Below are positions 54,616 through 63,506 of a stretch of DNA of 64,000 bases, piece by piece. Location of the stretch: NCBI GenBank assembly GCA_964397305.1, contig CAYNIP010000010.1:1-64000 (forward strand), in the 5' to 3' direction. The translations under genes were made by a program, and so were the position numbers. Position 1 is the stretch's first letter. Each line of letters opens with the position of its first letter. The stretch comes from JAAUTY01 sp964397305 (GTDB taxonomy: Bacteria > Cyanobacteriota > Cyanobacteriia > Cyanobacteriales > Spirulinaceae). The notes beneath the pieces are model-generated. The model saw only the letters and a program-made list of their open reading frames with translations, was not told where the DNA came from and did not search any database.

Positions 54616-55470
54616 ATGCCAACGTTAGTTGCTGCAAATCTGACAGCAGCGCCTCAACTGGGTTTGGAGCCTTTTGATGGCACCCCGGTTGAGTTGCGCC
54701 CTGACTGGACGGAAGATGATGTCCGAGTGGTGATTCGGGCGGCCTATCGCCAAGTCCTGGGCAATGATTATGTGATGGAGTCGGAGCGTCTGACTTCTGC
54801 TGAATCGTTGCTGCGCCAAGGCAATATCACGGTGCGTGATTTTGTCCGGGCGATCGCCAAGTCGGAGCTTTACAAGGAGAAGTTCTTCTACCCGAATAAC
54901 AACCAGCGCTTTGTGGAGCTGAACTTCAAGCACTTCTTGGGTCGTCCCCCCTACGATCAAGTGGAGCTGGCTTACCACACGCAACTGGTCGAAGAGCAAG
55001 GCTACGACGCCGAGATCGACTCCTACTTCGAGGGCGAAGAGTATGATCGCCGCTTTGGAAACTACATCGTGCCCTACTTCAACGGTTTCTCCGTGGAAGC
55101 AGGCTCGCGCACGGTGGGCTTCACGCGTATGTTCAGCCTCTATCGGGGCTATGCCACCAGCGATCGCACGCAAGTGGGCGGCCCGGCTGCGCGCTTGAAT
55201 CGCGAGCTGGCAACGAACGTCGCGTCGTCGATCAGCTTGCCCAGCGGCAAGGATGCCCCGTTTGAAGTGCCCAAGTTCTCCTTTGGCGGCATCGGCAACC
55301 AAGCCGGCCGTGTCTACCGCGTGGAGGTGTCCGGCCTGATCGGCCGCCAAATCCGCCCGGTGATTCCCCGGAGCAAGACGGCTTATCTGATCCCCTACGA
55401 GCAACTCTCGCAGCGGCTTCAGCAGATTGTCCGCTCAGGTGCGAAAATTCTGAGTGTCCGCCCGGCCTAG
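54616..55470 (+). CDS. cpcC: Phycobilisome rod linker polypeptide
   Basis: 284 residues. The PBS linker domain (about 20-180) includes VIRAAYRQVLGNDY, ESLLRQGNITVRDFVRAIAKSELYKEKF and FVELNFKHFLGRPPYDQVE. The CpcD-like domain is at the C-terminus (about 228-284: RVYRVEVSGLIGRQ, YEQLSQRLQQIVRSGAKILSV). It joins phycocyanin hexamers in rods. It is the only large rod linker here, while several cyanobacteria have two. Confidence 0.95.
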   Translation: MPTLVAANLTAAPQLGLEPFDGTPVELRPDWTEDDVRVVIRAAYRQVLGNDYVMESERLTSAESLLRQGNITVRDFVRAIAKSELYKEKFFYPNNNQRFVELNFKHFLGRPPYDQVELAYHTQLVEEQGYDAEIDSYFEGEEYDRRFGNYIVPYFNGFSVEAGSRTVGFTRMFSLYRGYATSDRTQVGGPAARLNRELATNVASSISLPSGKDAPFEVPKFSFGGIGNQAGRVYRVEVSGLIGRQIRPVIPRSKTAYLIPYEQLSQRLQQIVRSGAKILSVRPA

Positions 55471-55499
55471 CCGGTCGTGGGAGACTGAGGAAACTGGAT

Positions 55500-55540
55500 A
55501 AAAAGGCAAACGGGCGTTTGGGTCCCGCTTTTGCCTTTTT
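55500..55540 (+). terminator. Terminator-like hairpin between cpcC and cpcD
   Basis: AAAAAGGCAAACGGG pairs with CCCGCTTTTGCCTTTTT (two unpaired bases), ending in five T. It has the form of a full rho-independent terminator, so cpcD and cpcE probably depend on read-through. Confidence 0.8.
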
Positions 55541-55609
55541 CTGGTGTTTACCGCCTTGAGCTGACTGAACCTGTCGTTGCTGCCCATTGACTAAGGAGCA
55601 ATTCGCACC

Positions 55610-55831
55610 ATGTACCGTCAAAACGCTGTTAATGAAGTGGACAACCGCTTGTTCCGCATCGAAGTGGAAATGATGCCGCCGACGCGGGAAACCGACCGCC
55701 GCAAGTTTCAAATTCGCCGCAGCGGTCAGACCTCGATCGTCGTGCCCTATGATCGCATGAGCGATGAGTTCAAGCGCATCAATCGCTTGGGGGGCAAAAT
55801 TGCTAAGATCGAGCCCGTCACGACTGAATAA
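55610..55831 (+). CDS. cpcD: Phycobilisome small rod-capping linker
   Basis: 73 residues. RLFRIEVEMMPPTRETDRRKFQIRRSG, TSIVVPYDRMSDEFKRINRLGGKIAKIEP match CpcD, which caps the outer end of phycocyanin rods and sets their length. AAGGAG lies upstream. The cpcE gene starts 9 bp after its stop. Confidence 0.96.
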   Translation: MYRQNAVNEVDNRLFRIEVEMMPPTRETDRRKFQIRRSGQTSIVVPYDRMSDEFKRINRLGGKIAKIEPVTTE

Positions 55832-55840
55832 CCGTCTGAC

Positions 55841-56644
55841 ATGACCGCTGACCCCCAAACGGAATTAACCGTTGAGCGCGCGATCGCCAACCTGTGCCAG
55901 ACCGAGGATCTTGGGTTGCGTTACTACGCCGCCTGGTGGCTCGGCAAGATGCGAGTTGGCGATCGCGCCGCCATTACGGCCCTCTTAGAGGCCCTCCACG
56001 ATGAAGCCGACCGCTCCCCCGATGGCGGCTACCCCCTGCGCCGCAACGCCGCCCGGGCCCTCGGCAAGCTTCAGGATTTCCGCATTGCCCCCGCCTTAGC
56101 GGCTTGCTTGCAATCCAGTGATTACTATGTCCGCGAAGCCGCCGCCCAGTCTCTGGAACTTGTGGGTACGGCGGCCAGTATTCCCCCCCTGCGGGCTCTC
56201 CTAGCCGGTGGTCTCACGGCGGCGGGTCAAGTGCCCGGTAAGCCCCACCTGACTCAGCCCTACGAAGCCGTGCTCGAAGCCCTCGGTCGCTTGGGGGCGA
56301 CGGCAACCATCCCGGAGATCCAGCCTTTTCTCCAGCACCCGGTCGAAAAAGTGCAGTTCGCTGCCGCCCGGGCCCTGTACCAGTTAACGGGGGAGGCTCA
56401 GTATGGCGATCGCCTCATCCAGGGTTTGCAGGCTCCGAAGCTCCCCCTCCGCCGCGCCGCCCTGATCGACCTCGGGGCCATCGGCTACCTCCCCGCCGCC
56501 GAGCCCATCGCCCAGACCCTGGCGGAAAACAGCCTCAAACTCATTGCCCTCAAGGGCCTGCTGGAGGCAACTCTCCAGGCTGGGGAAGCGTCCCTGAGCC
56601 CCGAGAGCTGCCAGGTCATGGCCCTGATGGACTCGCTGCTGTAG
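55841..56644 (+). CDS. cpcE: Phycocyanobilin lyase subunit alpha
   Basis: 267 residues. HEAT-like repeats cover most of it: LRYYAAWWLGKMRVGD, YPLRRNAARALGKLQD, YYVREAAAQSLELVG, VQFAAARALYQLTG. CpcE forms a heterodimer with CpcF that attaches phycocyanobilin to Cys84 of CpcA. cpcF, often next, is absent here: the following gene is convergent. It must be encoded elsewhere. Confidence 0.94.
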   Translation: MTADPQTELTVERAIANLCQTEDLGLRYYAAWWLGKMRVGDRAAITALLEALHDEADRSPDGGYPLRRNAARALGKLQDFRIAPALAACLQSSDYYVREAAAQSLELVGTAASIPPLRALLAGGLTAAGQVPGKPHLTQPYEAVLEALGRLGATATIPEIQPFLQHPVEKVQFAAARALYQLTGEAQYGDRLIQGLQAPKLPLRRAALIDLGAIGYLPAAEPIAQTLAENSLKLIALKGLLEATLQAGEASLSPESCQVMALMDSLL

Positions 56645-56661
56645 CCTTCAGGGCCCGGAAC

Positions 56662-57681
56662 TCAAGCGCGGGGGCGACGCCACCAGAGTAGCCCGCCGAC
56701 AAAGCCGAGCAATACCCAGCCCACCCCGGGCTCCGGCACACTTTGGGGCCCGTCATCTCCCGGGGGTTGCGGCGGTCGCCAGGCTTGGAGAATGCCCTCG
56801 ATCCAGCTGAGATGGGCGGAGACGCGGACATCGCCCCCCACTTCCCCGAAGGAAGAGTTGGTCGAACGGTTAATGTCCGTGGGTGTATTATTCCCCAACC
56901 TCCAGGAGGTGACACCCGCCAAGCGGCCGTTGATGAAGCTGGGCCCGCCCGAGTCCCCCGGGGCGGCCATCACTTCCAGGGCCCCCAGACCCAGATCACC
57001 GCCGAAAAAGTCGTTTTCGGGTCGGCCGCTGTCGAAGTCGTAGAGAAGCAGGCGATCGCTCCCCCAGCTAAAGAAATCCCCGGTGGCATCGTAGCGATTC
57101 TGACCAGCGCGCTTGAGGCCAGCCCTCAGGGTATCCCCGGTTTCACCCGTGCCCGAGCGCCCGTAGCCCACCTTGTCCGCCACTTGACCCACTGCATCGC
57201 GATTGCGGTACAGCTCGTAGCGTTCGGCCGCCACTGGCGCGAGGTCTACCAGCTCCAGAATTGCCAAGTCATACCCCTTCCAAGCATCCTCCCTCCAGTT
57301 ACCCGTCCACTCCGTGGGCAGGAAAAACTGATTTACGCCCAGGGAAACCGAGCCAGACGGGAGGGTAAAACTCACCGAGGCGGAAAAATCGACCGGCCCC
57401 GACTGAGAGCGGGGCAAACAGTGGGCCGCCGTGAGAATATGCGCGCCCGTACTCAACAAAGAGCCACTGCACAGGCTGTTAGCAAGCAGCAAACGCACGA
57501 CCCCATCGTAGCCTTGGCCCGGTTGCACCCGGAGGGCTGCGGGGTCGCCGGCCGTGGTGTAGAGGGGTTGGGGCGTCGTGAGATTGAAGGCCAAGGCGGG
57601 GGCGGCGAGGGTGCTGCTGGCGATCGCCAAGGTCAGTCCCGTCAGACCCCTAAAACCCTGATGCAAATAATTAAATACCAT
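56662..57681 (-). CDS. Trypsin-like serine protease with PEP-CTERM anchor
   Basis: 339 residues from the ATG at 57681, with AAGAGGC upstream; the frame opens 24 codons earlier. A signal peptide (about 1-31, TLAAPALA) precedes a chymotrypsin-fold domain. The catalytic triad is complete: His in LTAAHCL, Asp in YDLAILEL and Ser in APGDSGGPS. The C-terminus has the PEP-CTERM sorting signal: VPEPG, a hydrophobic stretch, then RRPRA. It is exported and processed by an exosortase. Substrate is unknown. Confidence 0.9.
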   Translation of the reverse strand: MVFNYLHQGFRGLTGLTLAIASSTLAAPALAFNLTTPQPLYTTAGDPAALRVQPGQGYDGVVRLLLANSLCSGSLLSTGAHILTAAHCLPRSQSGPVDFSASVSFTLPSGSVSLGVNQFFLPTEWTGNWREDAWKGYDLAILELVDLAPVAAERYELYRNRDAVGQVADKVGYGRSGTGETGDTLRAGLKRAGQNRYDATGDFFSWGSDRLLLYDFDSGRPENDFFGGDLGLGALEVMAAPGDSGGPSFINGRLAGVTSWRLGNNTPTDINRSTNSSFGEVGGDVRVSAHLSWIEGILQAWRPPQPPGDDGPQSVPEPGVGWVLLGFVGGLLWWRRPRA

Positions 57682-58033
57682 CGGTGCCTCTTGAAACGAG
57701 TGCAAACAGAACCAGAAACGCCCTAAACGCTCCCGATCGATGCGAACAGGCAACTTAACTCCGTGAAGCTCAACTGAGCCGTAATGAATTCCCCATTACC
57801 ATCGCCAAGAAAAGCAAACAGGCAGGGAATGATTCGCAATGACTCGTACTAAGCGAGACACCGCGTTATCCCTGCCTGAACTCCTAACCCTTGACGTTCT
57901 CCACCTTCAGGATGCCCTGTCCTTAGCTCAACTCACAAGATCAGCCTAGGATCGCGAGATTCCGGGCTCTGACCGATCCAGTTCGCCAGCGACTGATCTA
58001 AAATTGATCTTGCATTCAGGTAAACGCTGCGCT
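57682..58033. other. Divergent intergenic region
   Basis: 352 bp between divergent genes. A 9-bp stem, AGGCAGGGA with TCCCTGCCT (57820-57877), encloses a smaller CTCG/CGAG hairpin. No gene seen. Its role, operator or leader structure, is unknown. Confidence 0.5.
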
Positions 58034-59647
58034 ATGTCAACCCTCAAAGCTTCAGCCCTCGGGCTTGCCCGCATTCAACAACGCCGCAAAGAAAAGGGTT
58101 GGGGCTGGAATGTCGATGACGACACTTGCCTACTTATGGCGAGCCGCTGGCTCGAGCCAGACCGAGAATGGCACTCAGGGGGTCCCTATGCCTACGGCAT
58201 TTCGGCGGGAACTTGGAAGCGCTTCCTGGCCGGCAAATATGCCATCGGCGCCAACGCCTTCAAGGCTTACTGCCAAGCCCTCGAGCTCAACTGGCAAGAT
58301 GTCGTTGAGCGCCATCTTCAGCCCCTCCAGCTCGCCCCCCAACAAGACTGGGACGAGAGTATCGATACCAGCATTTTCTACGGCCGCCTGACCGAGTTGA
58401 ACCAACTGCAACAGTGGTTCAGCCGCGATCACTGTCGGCTCGTCGTTCTCTCCGGTATGGGCGGCATTGGGAAAACCACCCTCTCCGCCAAGCTGAGCGA
58501 GTACCTCCAAAACGATTTTAGCGACATCCTGCGGCGCTCCCTGCGCCAAGCGCCCCCGGCCAACCGCCTCCTGGCCGAGCTGAACAGTGTCCTGGCCGGG
58601 GAAGCCAGCCGCGACGCCAGCGAGGACAGCCTCGACCAACAGATCACGCGCCTGCTGGACTTACTGCGGCAGCGGCGCTGTCTGGTGATCCTGGATGACC
58701 TAGAGATGGTGCTCTGTAGCGGCGAACTGGCCGGCCAGTATCGTGCCGGCTGCGAAGGGTATGGGGAACTCCTGCGGCGGCTGGGCCGCGAGCGCCATCA
58801 GAGCTGCCTGCTGGCGATCGCCCGGGAGCGTCCCAGCGACCTCGCCTCCCTGGCTGGCGACAACCTGCCGATCCGGATGCTGAAATTGGGGGGTCTGGAG
58901 CGGGACGATGCCCGCCGCATCCTCGAGGCCAAAGGCATCGCCGACGCCCGCCACGGCGCGATTGAACTCATTCAGCTCTATCGCGGCCACCCCCTAGCTC
59001 TCAAAATTGTCGCCACCACGATCCAGGAAATCTTCGGCGGCGATGTGCGGGAATTTCTCGACCAGAGCACCCTCGTGCTGGGGGACATCATGCCCGCGAT
59101 CTTTTATCAGCAATTCGAGCGCCTCTCCAAACTCGAGCGGGCCGTCGTCTACTGGCTGGCCCTCGCCTACGAGCCCGTCACCCTCCACCAACTGCGGCGC
59201 GGCCTGAGCTTCTCCGTCCCCTCCACCTCCCGCATCGTCGCGGCCCTTGAATCTCTCAAGCGGCGATCGCTCCTGGAGACTCCCCCCGACCCCGCCGGCG
59301 AAACTCGCCTCTTCGCCCTGCAACCCGCCTTTACCAAATACATCGCCAGCATTCTCGTGGAGCAGTTCTACCAAGAAATCGAAACCCTCCTGGCCACCGG
59401 CTCTGCCCGCCACATCAGCCTCCTCCGCAGCCATGCCTTTGCCCCCCTGAGCGACGACGCCCCCGCCCGCCCCGTCCTCCTGGCCCTGCGCGACAAACTC
59501 TATACCACCACCAGCGCCCCCCAAAACTTTCGCGAGAACTTGCAGGTGGCGATCGCCGAACTCCAACAGCGACCCGCCAAAGAAATTGGCTATGCCCACA
59601 CCAACCTCGAGCACCTCCTCGGAGCCACCGCCAGCCCCTTCCCCTAG
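58034..59647 (+). CDS. NB-ARC STAND NTPase without sensor repeats
   Basis: 537 residues from the ATG at 58034. Residues 1-100 are a domain often found at the front of cyanobacterial NB-ARC-WD40 proteins: LARIQQRRKEKGW, YGISAGTWKRFLAGKYAIGANAFKAYC. The NB-ARC part starts FYGRLTELNQLQQWF; Walker A is GMGGIGKTT (about 140-148), Walker B LVILDDLE, GHPLALKI is the GLPL-like motif. A winged-helix part ends the protein. The usual WD40 or TPR sensor is missing. It may pair with a separate sensor, or be truncated. STAND proteins act in signalling, cell death and phage defence. Confidence 0.85.
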   Translation: MSTLKASALGLARIQQRRKEKGWGWNVDDDTCLLMASRWLEPDREWHSGGPYAYGISAGTWKRFLAGKYAIGANAFKAYCQALELNWQDVVERHLQPLQLAPQQDWDESIDTSIFYGRLTELNQLQQWFSRDHCRLVVLSGMGGIGKTTLSAKLSEYLQNDFSDILRRSLRQAPPANRLLAELNSVLAGEASRDASEDSLDQQITRLLDLLRQRRCLVILDDLEMVLCSGELAGQYRAGCEGYGELLRRLGRERHQSCLLAIARERPSDLASLAGDNLPIRMLKLGGLERDDARRILEAKGIADARHGAIELIQLYRGHPLALKIVATTIQEIFGGDVREFLDQSTLVLGDIMPAIFYQQFERLSKLERAVVYWLALAYEPVTLHQLRRGLSFSVPSTSRIVAALESLKRRSLLETPPDPAGETRLFALQPAFTKYIASILVEQFYQEIETLLATGSARHISLLRSHAFAPLSDDAPARPVLLALRDKLYTTTSAPQNFRENLQVAIAELQQRPAKEIGYAHTNLEHLLGATASPFP

Positions 59648-59698
59648 GGCCTCAGGCGGTAAGATAAACCCGTCGCCATCATTATCCTGGGAGGCCCC

Positions 59699-60217
59699 AT
59701 GGCTATCTTCGAGAAAATCTCCAGCGCCCTCAGCGATCCCAACCTCCAAGCGAACGTCGGGCAGCTCAGCAGCATCGTCAGCACCCTACAACAAAGTGGC
59801 AGCAGTCAGGGCTTAAACACCCAGACCACCCAAGTCCTCTTGTCCCTAGTCGGTCGCCAGGTACAGTCCAGCCTCAAGTCCAAGTGCGACCAAGAAGGAA
59901 CCGGAGCCGTCCAAGCTCTGCTCGAGCAGTTTGGCGGCAGCCAAGCCAACCTCCAAGCTGTCCAAGCCCTCCTCTCCCCCCAACAGCAACAAGACGTAAT
60001 CGCGACTGCCAGCCAACAAACCGGCGTCAATGCAGCCCAAATCCAAGCCCTGCTCCCCGTGCTCGTTCCCCTCGTCTTGAACCTGCTCAAATCCGGCAAT
60101 CCCAACCAAAATCCCCAAGCTGGCAGCAACCCAGTGCTCATGGATTTTCTCCTCGGCGATGGGGGCACGAACCTGAGCAATGCCCTCAACCTGGCCGGTC
60201 AATGGCTCAAGCGCTAG
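59699..60217 (+). CDS. DUF937-like helical protein
   Basis: 172 residues, rich in Gln, Ser and Leu, predicted helical. Repeated patterns such as QAVQALLSPQQQQDVIATASQQTGVNAAQIQALLPVLVPLVLNLL resemble DUF937/YidB proteins. No signal peptide. The function is unknown. It lies 51 bp after the STAND gene on the same strand. Confidence 0.7.
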   Translation: MAIFEKISSALSDPNLQANVGQLSSIVSTLQQSGSSQGLNTQTTQVLLSLVGRQVQSSLKSKCDQEGTGAVQALLEQFGGSQANLQAVQALLSPQQQQDVIATASQQTGVNAAQIQALLPVLVPLVLNLLKSGNPNQNPQAGSNPVLMDFLLGDGGTNLSNALNLAGQWLKR

Positions 60218-60359
60218 CCCCGGGGCTCCCGTGGGGCAGGCTGGACCACTGGAGCGGGGCCGACATTGGCCGGAGCCCGGTCTGAGGCCTCACCAAGGTC
60301 TGGCTCCTGAACCCGTCTTGCTATAGTAGGGTCAGCGGCCCCTATAGCCCCTGAGATTT

Positions 60360-62672
60360 ATGGCCTCCCCGATCCTACTCCGCTACCAGATCAGCCTCCG
60401 CCACAACGCCTTCAAGGCGATTTTTGCCGGTGCTGTCGTCTTCGGAGTCGCCTGCCTCCTGGCCCTGAAGCCACCGCCAGCAGACCCGAAGCCCGAGTAT
60501 AAAGCGACTGGCACCCTGGTTTTTACCAGCCCCCCGCCCAGCACGACTCAGACCGCCCAGACCCTCCAGGAACAAGCGCGAGGGGGAGTCAGCGATGAGC
60601 TGCTCCTTGCCGATCGGGTGCTCGAGACCGTAGCTGAGAAGATTGATGTCAAGCCAGAGAAACTGTTCCGGAGCGTCAAGATCAATCGCGGCGAAGAGGG
60701 CAGCGAGAAGGGTGGCAAAGGCGGGGGCGGCGGGGCCGCCGCGCCGATTGAAGTCATTTATACCGATGGCAATCCCCAGCGAGCCCAGGCTGCCATCAAC
60801 TTGCTCTTGCAGGAAATGACGGCTCAGAGCCGCTTGGTGAACACCTCGCGCCTGCGGGCTCAGATCGAAGCCTTGAAGCAGCGGGCCCAGGTCGCCCAGG
60901 ATGAACTCACCGTCGCAGAGCGCCAATTTTACGACTTCATGAGCCGCGAGGGCTCCTCCCTGGTCGCCCTCCAGGATGGCAGCTTGATCGCCGGGATCAC
61001 CGCCAGTGCCCAGCAACAGCGTGAGTTACAACTCCAGATCGATGGTGTCAGTGGGCAGATCAGGAGTCTCGGGGAGCAACTGGGGTTGACCCCAGCCGAG
61101 GCCCACGTGGCCGCCGCCCTCAGCGCTGACCCGATCATCGCCAGTATCCGGGTGCAACTCATGCAGAGTGAAACCCAGCTCGAACTGTTGGGCACGCAGT
61201 TGCGGCCGGAGCATCCGACGATGGCGGAGCTGCTACGCTCCAAGACTGCCTACGAGCAACTCCTCGTGGAGCGGGCTAATGAAGTCATTGGTGACGACAA
61301 TGTGTTTCAGGCTCGGCCCAGTGCCATTCGGCGTGAGAGTAGCCTGGACCCGACGCGCCAACAACTGGCGAGCCGGATGGTGGAGCTCAAGGCGCAACAA
61401 GATGCCCTCCTGGAGCAAATGACGACGCTGCGGAACACGGAGCAGGGACTGCGCCGCGACTATGAAACGTCGCCCACCAAACAGTTGGAGAAAGCGCGTC
61501 TGCAACAGGAGCTGCAACTGAAGCAGACCTTTTTCAACCAAATTCAAGGGGCCTTGGTCGATGCAGAGTCGGCCGAAGCGGAAACGGTGGGCAGCTTGAC
61601 GGTGGCGCAGCCACCGATTGTCACCGATGTCACGCCGGAAGCTCAGGAGCCCCCCAACCCGATCATCCTGATTGTGGCTGGCTTCGTTGGCGGTCTCGTG
61701 GTGGCGAACGCGGCCCTCTTGGTGCTGGGCCTTCTGGACCCCCATGCCTATGCGGCCGCAGAGTTACAGTCGGTCTTTGCCGAGCGGGATGTGCCGGTGT
61801 TGGGAGAATTGCCAGCTCTGGAACCGGCAGCCCTCGAGGGGGAACTGCCCATTCTTCTGGGAGCCAATGCGGGCTATCTGAGTGCCTATGAACTGCTGCG
61901 GAGTAATCTCCGGCGCTTTGCCCCCAAGACGCTGCGGGTGCTGCAAGTGGTCAGTGTCGATCCGGAAGAGGGCAAGAGTACGGTGGCCTATAACCTGGCG
62001 ATCGCCTCGGCCCAGGCCGGGAAGCGCACCCTGCTGATCGAGGCCGATCTGCGCGCACCCTCCCATGCTTACTCCTGCCGCCTCGCCGTCGATCCCGATG
62101 CTAAGGCGGAGCCCCTGAGCTACTACAGTTCCCACAACGACTGCATCCGCCTCGTGCCCGAAGTGGCGAATCTCTACCTGGTTCCGAGCCCCGGCCCCCA
62201 GCACAAGGCCGCGGCGATTCTGGAGTCCAGCGAACTGAAGCGCTTGCTGGATGATGCTCGTCAGCGCTTTGATTTCGTCGTAGTGGACACTCCCGCCCTC
62301 TCGGTGTGCAATGATGCCTTTTTGCTTCAGCCGCTCACGGATGGGATGGTCATCGTGGCGCGCTTGGGTGTCACCTTGAAGCCGTCCCTGGGGACTGTCC
62401 TCGACCAGATGACCGAGGCGGAAATGCCGCTGCTGGGGGGAGTCATCAACGATGTGGTGATGCCACTGCCAGCCGGGGCCGAGCCAGCGATCGCCCCGTC
62501 CCCGAGTTTACCGGGGCAGCCAGCTCCGGCCCTCGGGGCCCCCGAGCCACCGCCCCAGTTGGTGGGCCGCAAGGGGCGCGATCGCAACGGCCGTAATGGT
62601 CGCAACGGCCGCCCAGAGCAGCCCCCCACCGCCACGGGTCGCCCAACTTCCGGGGTCGCGGTGCGCTCCTGA
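60360..62672 (+). CDS. Wzc-like polysaccharide co-polymerase/BY-kinase
   Basis: 770 residues. TM1 near 18-36 and TM2 near 438-460 flank an extracytoplasmic chain-length (Wzz) domain with coiled coil. The cytosolic kinase follows: Walker A DPEEGKST (about 532-540), Walker A' LLIEADLRAP (about 558), Walker B FVVVDTPAL (about 638). Wzc-type enzymes control export and chain length of exopolysaccharide. The C-terminus lacks the usual tyrosine cluster; it is Pro-rich, then basic with RNGRNGRNGR. A Gly-rich insert (about 115-125) is also unusual. Confidence 0.87.
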   Translation: MASPILLRYQISLRHNAFKAIFAGAVVFGVACLLALKPPPADPKPEYKATGTLVFTSPPPSTTQTAQTLQEQARGGVSDELLLADRVLETVAEKIDVKPEKLFRSVKINRGEEGSEKGGKGGGGGAAAPIEVIYTDGNPQRAQAAINLLLQEMTAQSRLVNTSRLRAQIEALKQRAQVAQDELTVAERQFYDFMSREGSSLVALQDGSLIAGITASAQQQRELQLQIDGVSGQIRSLGEQLGLTPAEAHVAAALSADPIIASIRVQLMQSETQLELLGTQLRPEHPTMAELLRSKTAYEQLLVERANEVIGDDNVFQARPSAIRRESSLDPTRQQLASRMVELKAQQDALLEQMTTLRNTEQGLRRDYETSPTKQLEKARLQQELQLKQTFFNQIQGALVDAESAEAETVGSLTVAQPPIVTDVTPEAQEPPNPIILIVAGFVGGLVVANAALLVLGLLDPHAYAAAELQSVFAERDVPVLGELPALEPAALEGELPILLGANAGYLSAYELLRSNLRRFAPKTLRVLQVVSVDPEEGKSTVAYNLAIASAQAGKRTLLIEADLRAPSHAYSCRLAVDPDAKAEPLSYYSSHNDCIRLVPEVANLYLVPSPGPQHKAAAILESSELKRLLDDARQRFDFVVVDTPALSVCNDAFLLQPLTDGMVIVARLGVTLKPSLGTVLDQMTEAEMPLLGGVINDVVMPLPAGAEPAIAPSPSLPGQPAPALGAPEPPPQLVGRKGRDRNGRNGRNGRPEQPPTATGRPTSGVAVRS

Positions 62673-62772
62673 CTGAGAATTTACGTGGGGAAGACGGCCG
62701 CCGGGGAAGTTTTCCGTTAACATTTACGAGTAATTGCTACGAATGTTTGCGGCCCCTTAGCGCGAAAGCCCT

Positions 62773-63480
62773 GTGTTGTTCCTGAACCCCGATAGCCTAG
62801 GCGAGCAGGCCCTCAATCAGCTCGCAACCCTCGCCCTCCAAAGCCAATTTCAATCGGCCCAGCACCTCAACGTTCAGGTGGAGACCAACCCCAGCCTCCT
62901 GGCCCAGGGTCGCCTCACCTCCCTAAGGGTCGAGGGCTCGGGGCTGGTGCTAGGGGGGCCAATCCCCTTGCAGGGTTTGCAGTTACAACTCCGGGACGTC
63001 ACCGTACAGCCCCTCAAGGCCCTCCTGGGAACCATCGAATTGACCGCGCCGATCCGGGGCTGGGCGCGGCTCGTCTTGAGCGAGGCGGACTGTGAAGCCG
63101 TGCTGAACTCGGGGAGGATGGCGAACCCAGTGCGCTGTGAGTGCTGTGCCGATGGCACCCTGGTCATCACCCTGAAGGCTGTCTCGGTCTCCACCCGCCC
63201 TCAGCTTTGTCCGCAGCGGGGACGGGCAACCTGCGCTGTTCTGGACCAGACCAACGCTTTGCCCCCCGAAGTGATGACCCGCCTGGAGCGCTGTCTCAAC
63301 CTAGAACCCTTCACCTTGCCGGGTCTCTCCTTGCACCCCCAAGAGTTGCGCGTCGAGATGGGCCGAATCATGATCCAGGCCCAGGCCCGCCTCACGCACT
63401 TTCCGCAACGCCGCTCCCCGGCTCGGCATCCCTCGGCGGCTCGGCCGCGCTCCCGTCGCCCGGCTCCCTCGGCTGGTTAG
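62773..63480 (+). CDS. LmeA/DUF2993 family lipid-binding protein
   Basis: 235 residues from a GTG at 62773. The sequence VETNPSLLAQGRLTSLRVEGSGLVLGGPIPLQGLQLQLRDV is typical of the N-terminal half of DUF2993. This family in cyanobacteria and actinobacteria is predicted to bind phospholipids at the cell envelope. The C-terminal 25 residues are Arg/Pro/Ser-rich. It has a cluster of cysteines (RCECC near 120). No signal peptide is seen. Confidence 0.75.
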   Translation: MLFLNPDSLGEQALNQLATLALQSQFQSAQHLNVQVETNPSLLAQGRLTSLRVEGSGLVLGGPIPLQGLQLQLRDVTVQPLKALLGTIELTAPIRGWARLVLSEADCEAVLNSGRMANPVRCECCADGTLVITLKAVSVSTRPQLCPQRGRATCAVLDQTNALPPEVMTRLERCLNLEPFTLPGLSLHPQELRVEMGRIMIQAQARLTHFPQRRSPARHPSAARPRSRRPAPSAG

Positions 63481-63506
63481 CCCGTCGGTCGGTCTACCCC
63501 TGAGCC

